Positions 11,569-24,051 of a stretch of 64,000 nucleotides of DNA are shown here, one piece after another (the first letter of the stretch is position 1; the number at the start of each line of letters is the position of its first letter). The position numbers were made by a program, and so were the translations under genes. A model generated the notes under the pieces. That model was not told where the DNA came from, did no database searches, and saw only the letters and a program-made list of their open reading frames with translations. This stretch comes from Elgaria multicarinata webbii. Taxonomy: Eukaryota; Chordata; Lepidosauria; Squamata; Anguidae. The stretch lies in the NCBI RefSeq assembly GCF_023053635.1, contig NC_086184.1, forward strand, positions 13,996,379-14,060,378, in the 5' to 3' direction.

Positions 11569-12007
11569 GCGTTCAGACGACATTGTTAACCACTCTGGTT
11601 AAGCAGCAGGGTTAACCAGGTGCCTCCGCTAAGCACATTGTGGTTGGCTTCACTAACCCTGTTCTGCAGCAGGGTTAGCAGTACTGACTTTGGCTTAAGG
11701 TGTCTTATGCGATGAAGCTGTGGTTAAGGGGCCGAAATCATAGAGCTAGCGGTATAGAGCGGCCTAAACAGCCTAAATCGCGCAACTGACGGCTCTCTTA
11801 GCGCAAGAGCTGATGGGATACGGGGCGGAGCATTTGGAGGACTCAGGTGCTCATCTAACTGCTTTGTGGTTAGTGTGTGGTTAAGGAAAACGGGAACCAG
11901 ACAGGGTTAACGGTGTCATGTGCGAGTGTACAGCCTGTGGTTAGTGCTAACCACAGAGAAGCATGGTTAAGTTAACCACAGAGCCCTCAGTGTCATCTGA
12001 ACGGGTT
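11569..12007. mobile_element. Non-autonomous foldback element rich in GTTAACC motifs
   Basis: Ends are CCGCGTTCAGACGACATTGT and, on the other strand, CCCGTTCAGATGACACTGAG. Many GGTTAACC and GTGGTTA copies occur in both orientations inside. No coding capacity. Confidence 0.65.
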
Positions 12008-12184
12008 CAGTAACTGCTGTAGATGAGTGGATATTACACAACGGATGCTCTATGAAATGCACTTGCCTGAGGCCTTTGCTTTAGCTCCTGGTGATATCAC
12101 TGAAGCTGAATGAGCAAAAGATGTAATAATACAAAACGATAGGTCACCAGTTGAAGAAAAAAAAACAGTTCTAGGACTTACAGA

Positions 12185-12335
12185 AGAGCAGCCTTGCTGA
12201 AGGCCTATTTAGTCCAATACCTGTTTTCCACGGGGGCCACTCAGGTGCTACTCTGAGGCATGTTGCCTCTGATTCTAGGGAAAGCAGAGTGCCATCATGA
12301 CTAGTAGCCATTGATAGCCTCATCCTCCACTTATT
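12185..12335 (+). repeat. SINE-like fragment, diverged
   Basis: Blocks AGAAGAGCAGCCTTGCTGAA, GGCCTATTTAGTCCAATACC and ATGTTGCCTCTGATTCTAGG resemble the SINE at 28,940 and 49,462. Confidence 0.5.
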
Positions 12336-12782
12336 TGCCTAATCATAATCAGTGGTGTAATGGTGAAATTTGAAGTGCAGGTGCTCATCATGAAAGTCTC
12401 CATAGCCACATGTCCAAAGAGAGTCCAAAAATGTGGGTGGTTGTGGGGATCCATATCAACAAACCAGTTTTAGCAGTTTTCATCTGTTAGGAGCAAGCCT
12501 TAATTGCCCATTGGCTTAAGATCCATTAAAGCTAATGGGCCTTAACTGACCAGTCAAGATTAAGTCACCCCAAAAGACAACCTCCCTGCAAGAAGAAAAT
12601 TAGCACAGCAAGGAACAGGCTGAGCTGCTACCTTTCTCCCTCCTGTACTAGTTTTGGGGTGATTTTTTTCAAGCATTGGGGGGGAAATGGTACCACAATC
12701 CATCCTGCACTTGTGGGCATCGGTAGAGACTGCATTGTGTGTGGGAAATGTAAACTTGGCACCTGATGAATGTACAGAAGCA

Positions 12783-12995
12783 CAACAGTGCCTTGCATAA
12801 GTATTCCCCTTCCTTTGACTTGTCATATTTTGTGTTACAACTTGGAATTAAAATGGAGTTAATTGGCATGTTTACCATTTGATTTGCACAACGTGCTTAA
12901 TACCTGGAAGGTGCAAAATATTTTTATTGTGGCACAAAAGTGAAGTCAACAAAAACAAACAAGATATCCCAAACTACTCTTGTAGTTTGCAACGA
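12783..12995. mobile_element. Tc1/mariner-type terminal fragment
   Basis: CAGTGCCTTGCATAAGTATT, followed by TTGTGTTACAACTTGGAATT and AAAATGGAGTTAATTGGCAT, is the hallmark terminal sequence of fish/reptile Tc1-like elements. The other end and the transposase are not visible, so it is a fragment. Confidence 0.65.
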
Positions 12996-13135
12996 TGCAT
13001 GCAACGATGATGCATTCTTAGATGTTTCCTTTCCCCCCTCCTAGTTTGGGTTACTTCAAGTAGGACAGAACACTGATAAGTAAAAAAAAAATCATAATTT
13101 GAGAAAGTTTTGTGGGGAAAGGGGGCTGGAAGAGG

Positions 13136-13365
13136 AATCATAGAATAGTAGAGTTGGAAAGGGCCTTTAAGGCCATCGAGATCATTCCTGCTCAATGCAG
13201 GAATCCACCTTAAAGCATACCTGACAGATAGCTGTCCAGCTGCCTCTTGAAGGCCTCTAGTGTAGGTCATTGGTTCCATTGTTGTACTGCTCTAATACCC
13301 AGGACGTTTTTCCTGATGTCCCGCCAGAATCTGGCTTCCTGTAACTTGAGCCCATTATTCAGTTC
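13136..13365 (-). mobile_element. CR1 LINE 3' fragment
   Basis: TCATAGAATAGTAGAGTTGG on +, then the CR1 3' end with internal deletions relative to the 7801 copy. Confidence 0.8.
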
Positions 13366-16300
13366 TCCCTGCTGATCCAACTTCAATGCACTTCACATTG
13401 TATTTTCACAGACATACACTCCCACATATTGCTGAATAGGATCCCTCCCTGCTTCTAGCGCATTCCTTAACTACACTTTGAAAATTATACATTGAATAGG
13501 CACTCCTCTCGCTTTTAAGAGTGAGATTCAAAAGAACAGTGTTCAGTTTTTTGTATCTCTTTGTATTAAAATTGGAGGGGTGGTGTTTTTCGTGCTAGGA
13601 TAGTGTGCAAAACTGCATGAATAATTGTGATGGTTCTGAGATTTTGAATGATAAACTAGAAAGGAACGGTATTGTTTGCATTCCCCCCCCCTCTCCAATT
13701 TCTGAAAAAGGGCTCTCTTTCAGAGTTTAATGGGCCGGTGTTTACTGCTGAATATATCAACAACTACCCCCCACCACCAAAAAAAGAGATTATGTAAATG
13801 TAGCCCATCTTCTATGGCTAGAGCACCTGCCACGTGTTTTATAGGGCACTCTGTTGAACCATGTAAACTCATATGCCTGTCTTCAAACTGAGATGGAAAA
13901 TAACTCTTTTGATACTCTTATTAGCAACATTGGTCCCAAGCTTTGTAATGCAAAGTTTCTTCCATTGTTTTCTCTTCGTGGTGCGCAAAAGGAGGGGGAG
14001 TGGCCTTCGTTCCATGCTCAATTCTCAAGAGTAAATGTGTGCTTCAAAGATTAACTGTACCAAAATTATAAAAAAAAGTACAGGCTGCACATTGACATTG
14101 AAATGAACAAGAATAACAGGGCATTCAGTGGGATAGGATTATACATAAGGACAAGCCTGCGCACATAATTTCTTTGCAACAAGAATGGCCTATGCATAAA
14201 ACATTGTTTTTCAGAGCTTCCCTACCTTAAAATTGGTTTGAGCCCCTGTATATCCTAAAGGGATAGAAGGACAGACAAGGTGCTAAAATTTACCGTATTT
14301 TTGATCAGCAAAATGCTTGATTACTGTTTGTACTCCGTAGCCTCCAGGTTCAACATAACGGTGATAGAGCCCGGCTGGATCAGATCAAAGGCCTGCCTGC
14401 ATTTGCACAAATGTGCAAGTCCCCTCATAATTTGCATTTTCATGCTTTAACCTACAGGAGTAATGTACTTTCCAGATGCAACATGTATTTTTCATGTCTT
14501 TCTTTTGCGTATTTTTCTACCACTACATCTGTGTAAAATTCCAGAAAGTTTTAAAAAAATGGTCCAGAAGGCTGTAGAATCTGCATGACTTGAGAAAAAC
14601 CACTCCACTGTGGAATTCAATTACTGTTTTTAAAGCTCAATTGAAAACTTTTCTTTTTTCCTATAGCTTTTAGAACTTGACTTTGTTCTTACTTTCACAC
14701 TGTTTTATTGTCCCCTGTGCCTATTTGGTGCGTTCTCTTCCCTTTCTTATTGTTCTATTATGATTTTATTAGAATGTAAGCCTATGTGGCAGGGTGTTGC
14801 TGTTTTATCTTACTATGTACAGCACCATGTACATTTATGGTGCAATAATAATAATAATTAATCATAATAATTTCACGGGTTGGATTCATAGAAATCTGAA
14901 CTTATTTGATTCATTTCCAAATTTCTCCGACATCCTTAATCCTCTCTGCCATAACTTTTTTTTTTAAAAAAAAATGACTTGTTCTGCACTGCATTCTAAA
15001 AAGGGAAAGGGAAGAGTTGAAGCCAGATTAACTGCATGCTAAATACTCTTTATTTTGGAGGAAATGACCAACCAAGTGCAAAGGATTTTTTTAAAAAAAA
15101 TCTACAGCATATTAGCAAGGACGCTGATGTCATCTGCCAACTCCTTTGGAATTCCCTGTACCCACTGAGCTCAGCTGCAAACCTCACAGTAGTTGGGCGG
15201 AAAATGAATTTCCCCAGCAACGATTTATTTTTCCCTGTTGAATTCTGAAGAATTTTGTGGTGCCTTGGTCTTGAATGAACAATGAAGCCACAATTAGCTG
15301 TACAAAAAAACCCTGCTAGATCTGATTTGAGGATATGGATCAACACAGTGACCTGTTTGGTGTCTCCTTGTGGGTGTGGCTACAGGGCTGACATCATGAG
15401 CACCTGCACTTCAAACATTACTACACCGTCATTGGTTGGAGGACAGCATTGTGGGCATCTCACAGCCTGTCCAATGTCCCTTACACTAGCCTGCTGCCCT
15501 CAGGTGTGGTAGTGATGGTGTTGTGTTTCCAGTGTTGTTATAAGTCCCAACTGCCAATCTGGTCAGGTTCTATGAGTCAAATGGGAGAAGGGGCGCCATC
15601 TTGTCCTTTGCTTGGGGCAGCAAAATGTCATGGTCCAGCTTTGGATGCACCTTAAATTGACTTTATGGAATTAAAATTTGCCATACTCATTTTCTATCCC
15701 AGTCTGAAATTTGCTAATATTAAGTTTCTTATATTTACTGCCCTAAAACCTTGAGATGGTCTATATTCAGTGGCCTGCCTACTAAGATCCCAAGATCTCT
15801 TTCCAGAATGGTAGGAGTCAATTTTCCTCATCATGTGAAGTTTAGGTTGTTTTTCGTCCCAACGTGCATTCTTTTTCCCTATAGTACAAAGTTCCCCTTG
15901 AACAATGGCTTGATTCTAATTTACCTCATTCTATGATGTAACATCTAATTAGGACATCTGTTAAATGCCTATCATATTAATTTAATAGGGGGAGGCTAAT
16001 AGAACTTTATTGGCACAGTCCAGTTAATTAACATTATGGGCCTTTAATGGATGTCTTAAATCGACATCGTTAGTGAAGATGCTATACAAATTAAAGTGAG
16101 GCCTGTGTTTCATTGGACTGTGAAGGACACACAATCTGTTGTATGCATATACAACTCACTCAGTTTATTACTAACAGTCACTGATAGCTGTTCTTAAAAT
16201 ATATTCTTTACAAAATAGTTATGTATATTGCTAAACTTTAGTAACGTGTGAATTCGACCTGCACCATCTACGCTGGGGGCGGGGGGGACACTCTTCTTAA

Positions 16301-16439
16301 ATGATAGTAAAGAACTGAAACAGGACACATGTTTTGTCCTCTTTAGGTTATGCATGTTCTCCTTTTCGGAGATTCACACATGTCCACACTAAACCAAAGG
16401 CCTGTTTACATTTTTACAAAGTTACTGGCAGCAAGAAAC
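13366..16439. other. Intergenic sequence without a recognised gene
   Basis: AT-rich sequence with one LINE tail (about 14,690-14,865). Open frames here are short, lack splice context and resemble nothing I know. Confidence 0.5.
14690..14866 (+). mobile_element. LINE 3' tail with ATAAT repeat
   Basis: TTATTAGAATGTAAGCCTAT, GGCAGGGTGTTGC and TACAGCACCATGTACATTTA, then an AAT microsatellite. Same family as the copy at 18,050-18,268. Confidence 0.65.
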
Positions 16440-16818
16440 AGAATCATAGAATAGTAAAGTTGGAAGGGGCCTATAAGGCCATCGGGTCCAACACCCGGCC
16501 TACTGCAGGAAACAACCTTAAAGCATCCCTAGCAGATGGCTGACCAGCTGCCTCTTGAATGCCTCTAGTGTGGGAGAGCCCACAACCTCCCTAGGTAACT
16601 GGTTCCATTGTCGTACTGCTCTAACAGTCAGGAAGCTTTTCCTGATGTCCAGCCGGAATCTGGCTTCCGGTAATTTGAGCCCATTATTCCGTGTCCTGCA
16701 CTCTGGGATGATCGAGAAGAGATCCTGGCCCTCCTCTGTGTGACACCTTACAAGTATTTGAAGAGTGCTCTCATGTCTCCCCTCAATCTTCTCTTCTGCA
16801 GGCTAAACATTCCCAGTC
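16440..16818 (-). mobile_element. CR1 LINE 3' fragment
   Basis: Begins TCATAGAATAGTAAAGTTGG on + and continues about 375 bp into the ORF2 C-terminus read on the minus strand. Confidence 0.85.
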
Positions 16819-18044
16819 AACCTAAACTAGACTGGTACTTTGCCTGGACGTTTTCGCTTGCAGCCCTGCCCATGACTGAAAGGCAGCCCCTCAGGGTTTC
16901 TCTGAAATAGAAATGCACTGAAACCCCCGATTTAGAGGACTGCACTGCAAGAGCGCGTTGAAACAGACCAACAATTCACAAACTCAAAACCAGACGCCTT
17001 TGCGACAAATGCATGTATACCGTGTCATTTCTGCAGACACCCAAAGCCAGCTACTTGATACTCCTGACCCACAAGTAGGCTGGCACAGAGCTCATTAAAT
17101 AGTATTATGGCTTGGGGGAAAGGAATTATTCAGATGTTATATGGCAGAATCACCATATACTTCCTGTCTACGTGATAAGGCCTGATGTAAAGAGGTAGAA
17201 AACCAAATTTCCCTTCCGTTTGCTCGCTGCCTCCACCGCTAGTCACGTCTGCGGTCTAAAGGATTATTTCAAAATTATGGATTTGGAACGGTTCATCTGA
17301 GTGGCTAGAGCTGCTCACGGAAGAATTCCAATGATGTAGCCACTCTTGAACACCCCATTAGGTGGCTGCCTAATTAATGTAAATGATCGTTATGTCTCAC
17401 TCACCGAGGGTTATTTTACTCAAAGGAAAATCTACTTGCTGCCACAGCGGCCATTTGAGGGGTTTTTATAGGAGCACTTGCATTACGGTTACCCATTGAG
17501 TAAAAGGTAAGTAGCCATCCTAAATAATGGAGATGGAAGGCTTAATTGTCTCAGTAACAGATTCCGCTGTATTTTATTCCAGGAATTAGAGTTTGATTGC
17601 AACCCTATGATAATGAGGGAGGAAGCGCCGTTGGCAAAGGGAAGCCTTCAGCAGTCCAAGCCTGTGAGAAGCACACCAGCAAAATTTCATTTCCTTTTTC
17701 TGGAAGAAAGCAAGCAAGGTGTGAGAGAGAAACAAAAAAGGGGGAAGAGTTCATTGTACACCCACATATTTATTTATTTTTTAAAAGGCCATACCCCCTT
17801 TCCCTGACCCACCCTTTTCCCCCCCGCCAGCTGCCAGCTGGTTGATGGTTTCTTGTGTTTTGCGCCGTTTCCCCCCTATTCTAACAGGTTGAAATGCCTT
17901 TCCTAACAGGCTATGTTACTGGCAGTAAGAGCTTTAAGATAAAATATGCTGGTGTGAAGGTTTGAGGCCTACAGAGGCAAGGTAAATAAACTCCGTCCTA
18001 GAGGCCTGGCGTTTTCTGTTGGGAGAGGGTATCCCTGAGGAGGA

Positions 18045-18200
18045 GGAGTTTTGTTCTGACTTTATACTGTGCCTGTTTGCATTCTCTTCCCCTCCTTATT
18101 GTTTTATTATGATTTTATTAGAATGTAAACCTATGCGGCAGGGTCTTGCTATTTACTGTTTTACTCTGTACAGCACCATGTACATTGATGGTGCTATAAA

Positions 18201-18267
<67 letters not shown>

Positions 18268-18268
18268 G
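18045..18268 (+). mobile_element. LINE 3' tail with long (AAT)n microsatellite
   Basis: GATTTTATTAGAATGTAAAC, CAGCACCATGTACATTGATG and GTGCTATAAA, then about 70 bp of AAT. Inserted into the LTR-like repeat. The matching copy at 24,052-24,412 lacks it. Confidence 0.7.
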
Positions 18269-18625
18269 TTTCATTTCTGCAATTAAGTTTCCTTTCCTCA
18301 AAGTGGGAACTTTACTTCCTTTTTCAGGGGAGTGGGTATAAAAGAATGAGAGCGCCAGCCAGGAGACAGACCAAAGTTGGACCAGGGCCAGAGAAAGACC
18401 AGAGCTTATGGGAGGAGCAGAAAGAAGCAGCTTAGGGTAAAAGAGATTCCATTTTTGGAACTCTTATTTCCTTTTAATGCCTTTGTATCACTCAGCTCTA
18501 TTGACTAAATATCTTCAGTTGTAATTTGCTTGTTTTACTTTACTAGTAAACTGTGGTGTTAAGCCGCAACTGTCTTTTTGAAGAGATGTTTCAGTTTAAA
18601 CATTAATTTGTGTAAGAGTCTTTAC

Positions 18626-19021
18626 TAGGGATGTGCTCTGCTTCTAATCGGACCGGAGAAGCAGTAGCGGAGCGGGGGGCTTCGCCTGCCCTTAAGGCGG
18701 AGGCGAAGAGGATTGGGGGGCCGGCGGAGCGTGGCGAAGAGGATCGAGGTGAAGGCGGATCCTTCGCCTCGATCCGGAGCTCCGCCGGAAAGGTAAGTGG
18801 GGTTTACCGGGCCCTGCCGCTGTCGCTGTCACCCATGCGGCAACGGCAGCAGGGCCCGGTAACCCCCCCCCTATGGGGGGGGGACCGGAGCTCCAATCCG
18901 GATCCGGAGCTCCGAGCGGAGCGGAGTGGGCACAGGCGGAGTGGGGGCAGGGCGGAGCGGGCCGATCCGAAAATGGCGGATCTTAAAGTGAAGCGGAGTG
19001 GGGGGTCCGTGCACACCCCTA
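18626..19021. mobile_element. GC-rich non-autonomous hAT-like element with perfect 8-bp target duplication
   Basis: Flanked by GTCTTTAC at 18618-18625 and 19022-19029. Ends TAGGGATGTGC and, on the other strand, TAGGGGTGTGCAC form an imperfect inverted repeat. The interior is very GC-rich with repeated GGATCCGGAGCTCC and GCGGAGCGG blocks, which opens long frames on both strands without coding meaning. Confidence 0.85.
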
Positions 19022-20310
19022 GTCTTTACTGTAAATAATTGTGCATATTCTTTGAAATTAAGTTTCTTAGTGACCTGCTTTGGACAATATGACAGATTAT
19101 CATGGTTTAATTTACCCATGAGGAGCTGGGGCATGTGCCATCTGACATTTTGAATATGCAGCCCCTGACCAGGCTTGTTGTGCCATCCAAACCCAGGTTG
19201 CAAGAGTTATTTGAGGGTTAAACAACCCTCATACAACCCTAAAACAAACCAAATGTGCATTAGCGCTAATGCACTAATTTGCACTAATGCATATTTGTTC
19301 TGAACCACCCAGGGAGCTTCCACTGTTGGACAGTATAGAAACATAATAAATAAATAAACTAAAATCTCCTACATCCGCAAAAAAAAAAAATCTGATTCTG
19401 CCAGTGAGCAAGCAACGGAACGAAAGACGCCTGGCAACCCGCAAAACACAGACGGAAACAAATTACGTACATCCCTAGTAGTGATACTAACATGCAAATC
19501 TCCATTTTCTTTTTCATTCCATCCAATGATATGTTCTGTGTAACTCAGAATATGTTCCAAGAAACAAGAATTGCTCCTTTTGTATAGCTGGGTCGAATAA
19601 GAACACATTTTGGCAAGGCTATAAGATACAAGGAATAGAGATGAGGCTTCACAGCGCTCATATAATGTGCAATACTCATTCCTAAAATTGGCATCAGGTT
19701 ATTATTCTTCCTAAAAATCAGCTTCCGTTTAATTTTTAGAGTAGTGAAGCTGTCCTGATTTTCACGTCTCCTCTTAATCTCCCCCCTTGCGGCCCACTCG
19801 GTGCCTAGATGCATTCCTGCCACAAGGTGGCATAGCCTACCCGCAAAGCAACCTGCAGAAATCTTATAAATAATAATCCAGTAATTCTAGTATAATATTA
19901 CAGAGCAATTTTACGTATAATTTAACAAGTCACCCCAATAATCCTGTCTCTACATGGAAAAGTCCCGGGTATCATAACTGCCTAGAAATCAATTAGTTTA
20001 GGTTTGCCAACGAATCGAGGGGGGGGAATAAGGAAACAGAAACGTTTAGCCAGATTTGTTTGTGCTTTATAAGAGCATGAGGCCCTGTCAAAAAAGAGTT
20101 GACAGGTGGCACGCTTTATTTAAAATAAAATCTTGTTCAAATCACAGTACTCAAAGGAGGTGTCTGTGCCACAGAGACCAAACATGTTCCCAATAATTTT
20201 AATCACACAAAAAAGTCACCTGAATCTATCACCATGGATCAATTTGTACCACAGAGTTAAACTGATTGACAGCACAACCCTATGCTTTTCTACTCAGAAG
20301 TATGTCCTAC

Positions 20311-20340
20311 TGAATTCAGTGAGACTTACTCCCAGGTAAG
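20311..20340 (+). repeat. Fragment of a repeat with GACTTACTCCCAGGTAAG end
   Basis: CTGAATTCAGTGAGACTTAC followed by TCCCAGGTAAG recurs in similar form at 1680-1712, 26,412-26,475, 27,455-27,515, 27,925-27,970, 50,530-50,565, 55,795-55,850 and 58,705-58,740. It is an abundant short family; copies are only 30-80 bp. Confidence 0.55.
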
Positions 20341-20418
20341 GAAGTGATTAAAAGAACACAACCGCAAAAGTTATTCCTTCTTCCCAGGGAACTCTGGAAA
20401 TTGTCATTCTGTGAAGTG

Positions 20419-20765
20419 AATCATAGAATAGTAGAGTTGGAAGGGTCCTATAAGGCCATCGAGTCCAACCCCCTGCTCAATGCAGGAATCCACCCTAAAG
20501 CATCCCTGACAGATGGTGGTCCAGCTGCCTCTTGAAGGCCTCTAGGGTGGGAGAGCCCACAACCTCCCTAGGTAACTGGTTCCATTGTCGTACTGCTCTA
20601 ACAGTCAGGAAGTTTTTCCTGATGTCCAGCCGGAATCTGACTTCCTGTAACTTGAGCCCATTATTCCGTGTCCTGCACTCTGAGATGATCGAGAAGAGAT
20701 CCTGGCCCTCCTCTGTGTGACAACCTTTCAAGTATTTGAAGAGTGCTAACATATATCTTAAAAGA
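20419..20765 (-). mobile_element. CR1 LINE 3' fragment
   Basis: Read on the minus strand: [19 protein letters not shown] and [19 protein letters not shown]. Ends in the CR1 3' signature at 20419. Confidence 0.9.
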
Positions 20766-20989
20766 AAAATATTCAATGCCCTTGCTAATTCCCACAATTC
20801 TTTGAGGGACGCCAGATAACTTGGAGGGATGCCATGACTTTACAATGGGAATAAAATCAAAGTACTTCATAGTGTAGACGATGTGCCACTGTGGTCTTTT
20901 TGTGTCTGCTTTCTTGTGAGAAAGTGATCCTTCCCCCTGTGGGACCCATTTCCCCAAAAATACGGTGTATGGCCAGTTTCTTCCCACCT

Positions 20990-23930
20990 CAGCTGTTTCT
21001 CTCCCCCAGCTTCTCCTCTTTTATCTCAGATTAATAAACAGCTTTTGTGCTGGACTCTGTCAAGGAGCACAAGCTGAGTATTTCAAGGGTTAGCAATCCT
21101 AACTGAACTGGTGGATTTAGTCAACACCAGATGCAGCCACCATGATTGTAGCAATTACTAGGGGAATGAAGGAAAGGGGGCAGTTAGGGATGAAAACATC
21201 TAGAATTGAGGCAAAAATTCCCAGGAGAAGATTTTGGAGGCCAGGTTTCCAACATAGTTGCTGCTGCCATTGAAGGGAAAAAGTTAATTATGGGAGAAAA
21301 AAGATGTGCTCCTGCCTCAACAAACCCACCCCCAAGAAACTGTTGAACAATTTCTCTTCTCTCAGGAGAACATTTGGTAAAATGGTACTCGCAACGTCAC
21401 TTCCTTCGAATAGCATGGAGAATTTTGGGAGGCCCATTTCACGTCTCGCTAGACAATGCGTGCATATTTGTTGTTTAAAACTAATTGTCAAGGATGTACT
21501 AAAATTCATTAAAAAATAGACAGAAGCACAAAGTCACATCTGATATTAAGTAAAACCCAGAAGGAGTTCTGATTGCTTAATTACATATTCTCTTCTTCAG
21601 ACTGGAGTACCCAAAAGGGATTCCATGGGATAGTTGTTAAACACATGACCAACATTTTCCTCACAAAGTTCATATTAAGTGAAGTCCTCTGGGAAGCTCA
21701 AGGTGTCATGCATGGCTTAACATGTATTTTATTCTCACAATAACCCTGTAAGGTAGGTTTGAGTGGGAGATATTAAGTTCACCCTTGATAGTGACTTAAT
21801 CAAGTTCATAGCCACGTTTAGAGTTGATTCCAGGTTTTCCTAGTTCTAGTCCAACATCTAAACACTAGGACCATCTCTACATTAAAGAAAAAATCCACAT
21901 CTTTAACAGCCTTTCTTCTTCTGTAGTCTTTCTAGGCTCCTTTAAACAGCAACCACGTGATTTGGAATTGAAAAGTTCCACTCCATAATGTTAAATAAAA
22001 CATTACCAACTTAATGGAATTATAACACAACGCCAACTTTTCACACTCGAGAGATGCTGTGATATACCAGCAATAACTTTAAATACTGCATCATCTCTGA
22101 CCTTTTTTAAAGCGAGATTACTGGGGGATAGGGTGGGAGACGTCCCGGAGGTTGACAAAGTTGTGTAAAGGACCCGCAAACTTCAGTGAGCAGCCAATCA
22201 CGAGCATGCATTAAATTGCTAATGTGGAGAAGCACTATACCACATTAGCTTTTGACAATTAGTAATCAGAAATAATAGACAATTTGCCAATTTCCCCAAC
22301 ATTCCCACCTGACTAAGGCCATCTCACCTTGCCTAATAGTAGGTTCTGGCCCTGGCTCCACCCACAAAGTTACATGAAGCCCACCCACCTACCCATAAGG
22401 ATTGTTCGATGCGTAAATTGAGCCAGAGCGAAGAATACGAGTGACGAAAGAACTGTAACAGAGAGCCACGTCATTCTACAGCTTCAGCTGCCAACTTCAT
22501 TTCCCTCAAATACCAAAAGCTACTTAGCTTCTGTGCACTGAATCCTTTCAGTAATAAGCAATAAGACAAGTCTAGGGAGAGCCATCTAATCTTAACTCCA
22601 GGGAGTCATCATCTAATCGCAATCTGGGGGTGATTTGAAGCAGCTCATCTGAACCAAATGCCTTCCTACCCTTCGCTAGGAGTGGTTTTATTGCATGACA
22701 GGAGTAGCCCATTGAGCCTTATTGCTTAATTAAAAACAAATTCCCCAGCAATTCCCCCTCCTTCCCTGTGTTTCCATAAAACTGCAGTAGCGTGGAGCTA
22801 GTCTAAACCTATCCATTAATAGATGGTAAATGCAAATTTACAAGGAGGGCTACAGAGCCATTTCTTTACCACTTGGGGTTAAATGGAAAACCATTTCCTA
22901 TAATCTGCCCACTGCTGTGCACCAAGAGGAATAAATACAGGAAAGAGAGATTCATTGTTCAGTGATTGGGTTTGGTTCTCCAGCGAAGAGAATTTAGGAG
23001 ATCCCTTCTTCACGACAGGCACAGAAATACTCTTTGCATCAGTTACTGCAGTTCTGTCCTGGGCAATTTTTTTACTATATTTCCTAACTTATTTGAATAG
23101 ATGTCGGGCTGCGTTTACAGGAACAGTTATTTCCACTTAACAGAGCAAATCCTACATGGCAGGCCACAGTGCAGGCCAAGAATACTACAAGAGAGACTCT
23201 AAGCTACCGAGATGGGGGCATCCATCACTCCATGGCCAAACTGGAGGGGCGCCATGCCACTTTGAGGACGGACCATAGCTCAGTGGGAACACACATGGAT
23301 TGCATGCACAAGGTTTTAGTGCAAACTACAGGTCAAGTTAGGAAAGACCCATCTGAAAAATCATTTTGCCACTCCTCTGATTTTCCAGATTTCAGCTGTG
23401 GAAATGAGCCCTGGTTATTGTTGTAGTAGTTATTGTTTGATAGTATGTTCAACCATGGACCCATAGAGACAACGCAGAGCATCAAACCTCCCAAGGAACT
23501 ACAGATGTAGGTTTCAGTTGGGAGGCAAAGGGCAGTTAGTCACCAGCAAGAGCAGGTCTCCTGGTTACAAGCATATGGCTTGTAGAAGGTAAATTGTTTG
23601 TTTACAAGATTCCATGCCACCTTCTCACCATGATGGCCTTCAAGGCAACTGAGAAATCCAATGCAAAGCCATGCAGAACTAACAAGCCAAATGATGACTC
23701 AAAAATTAAATTGCAACCTAGAATGTACAAACAGGAAGAAAGTAGTAGTGAACAGGATATAAAGAGCAGAGCCACAGAAAAAGATCTCAGCCAATAGGGA
23801 GTGTCAGGGTTCCTTCTATGTGCTGGATCCTCTGAGCAACTCCTTAAGGATCGCTTGCCTCCTTAAGAGTCCCACCTTCGTTCTTTTTACCTCCCCCTTC
23901 CCAGTAATGTGGGGTTTAGGCTATAAGCCG
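20990..23930. other. Intergenic sequence without a recognised gene
   Basis: AT-rich unique-looking sequence with a SINE remnant at about 23,272-23,350. No open frame here has convincing splice context or a known motif. Confidence 0.5.
23272..23350 (+). repeat. tRNA-derived SINE remnant
   Basis: CCATAGCTCAGTGGGAACAC (A-box region) and GCATGCACAAGGTTTTAGTG (degenerate B-box region). Short and diverged. Confidence 0.45.
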
Positions 23931-23931
23931 C

Positions 23932-24047
23932 CCTGTTCAGAAGACACCTTAAACCACAGCATTAACCATGGTGAATAAGGCAAAAAGCCTTATCCACCAT
24001 GGTTAAAGCCATAGTTTAGATGTCTTCTGAGCAGGGTTCACGTAGGG
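23932..24047. mobile_element. Compact foldback MITE
   Basis: Nearly its whole length is an inverted repeat. CTGTTCAGAAGACACCTTAA, then ACCATGGTGAATAAGGC, is mirrored after a 6-base AAAAAG loop by GCCTTATCCACCATGGTTAA and GATGTCTTCTGAGCAGG. A half copy lies at 46,136-46,195. Confidence 0.8.
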
Positions 24048-24051
24048 TTAG

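Larger units (their letters stand above)
17953..19095 (+). mobile_element. LTR-like interspersed repeat, interrupted by a LINE tail and a hAT-like element
   Basis: Starts TGTGAAGGTTTGAGGCC, contains a TATA-like GGGTATAAAAGAATGAGAG near 18,330, and shares most of its length with an inverted copy at 24,052-24,412. The TG start and internal TATA suggest a solo LTR, but I cannot define the 3' end or see any retroviral coding sequence. It is an old fossil. The nested insertions are listed separately. Confidence 0.4.

Noticed and set aside
15036-15346. Overlapping frames of 70 and 98 codons
   Set aside because: No recognisable motif, no splice signals and low-complexity A/T stretches at the ends.
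18019-18435. 138-codon open frame with a long isoleucine run
   Set aside because: It is created by the (AAT)n microsatellite of a LINE tail; no protein signal.
18631-19203. Long overlapping frames on both strands
   Set aside because: They come from the stop-poor GC-rich interior of the small hAT-like element.
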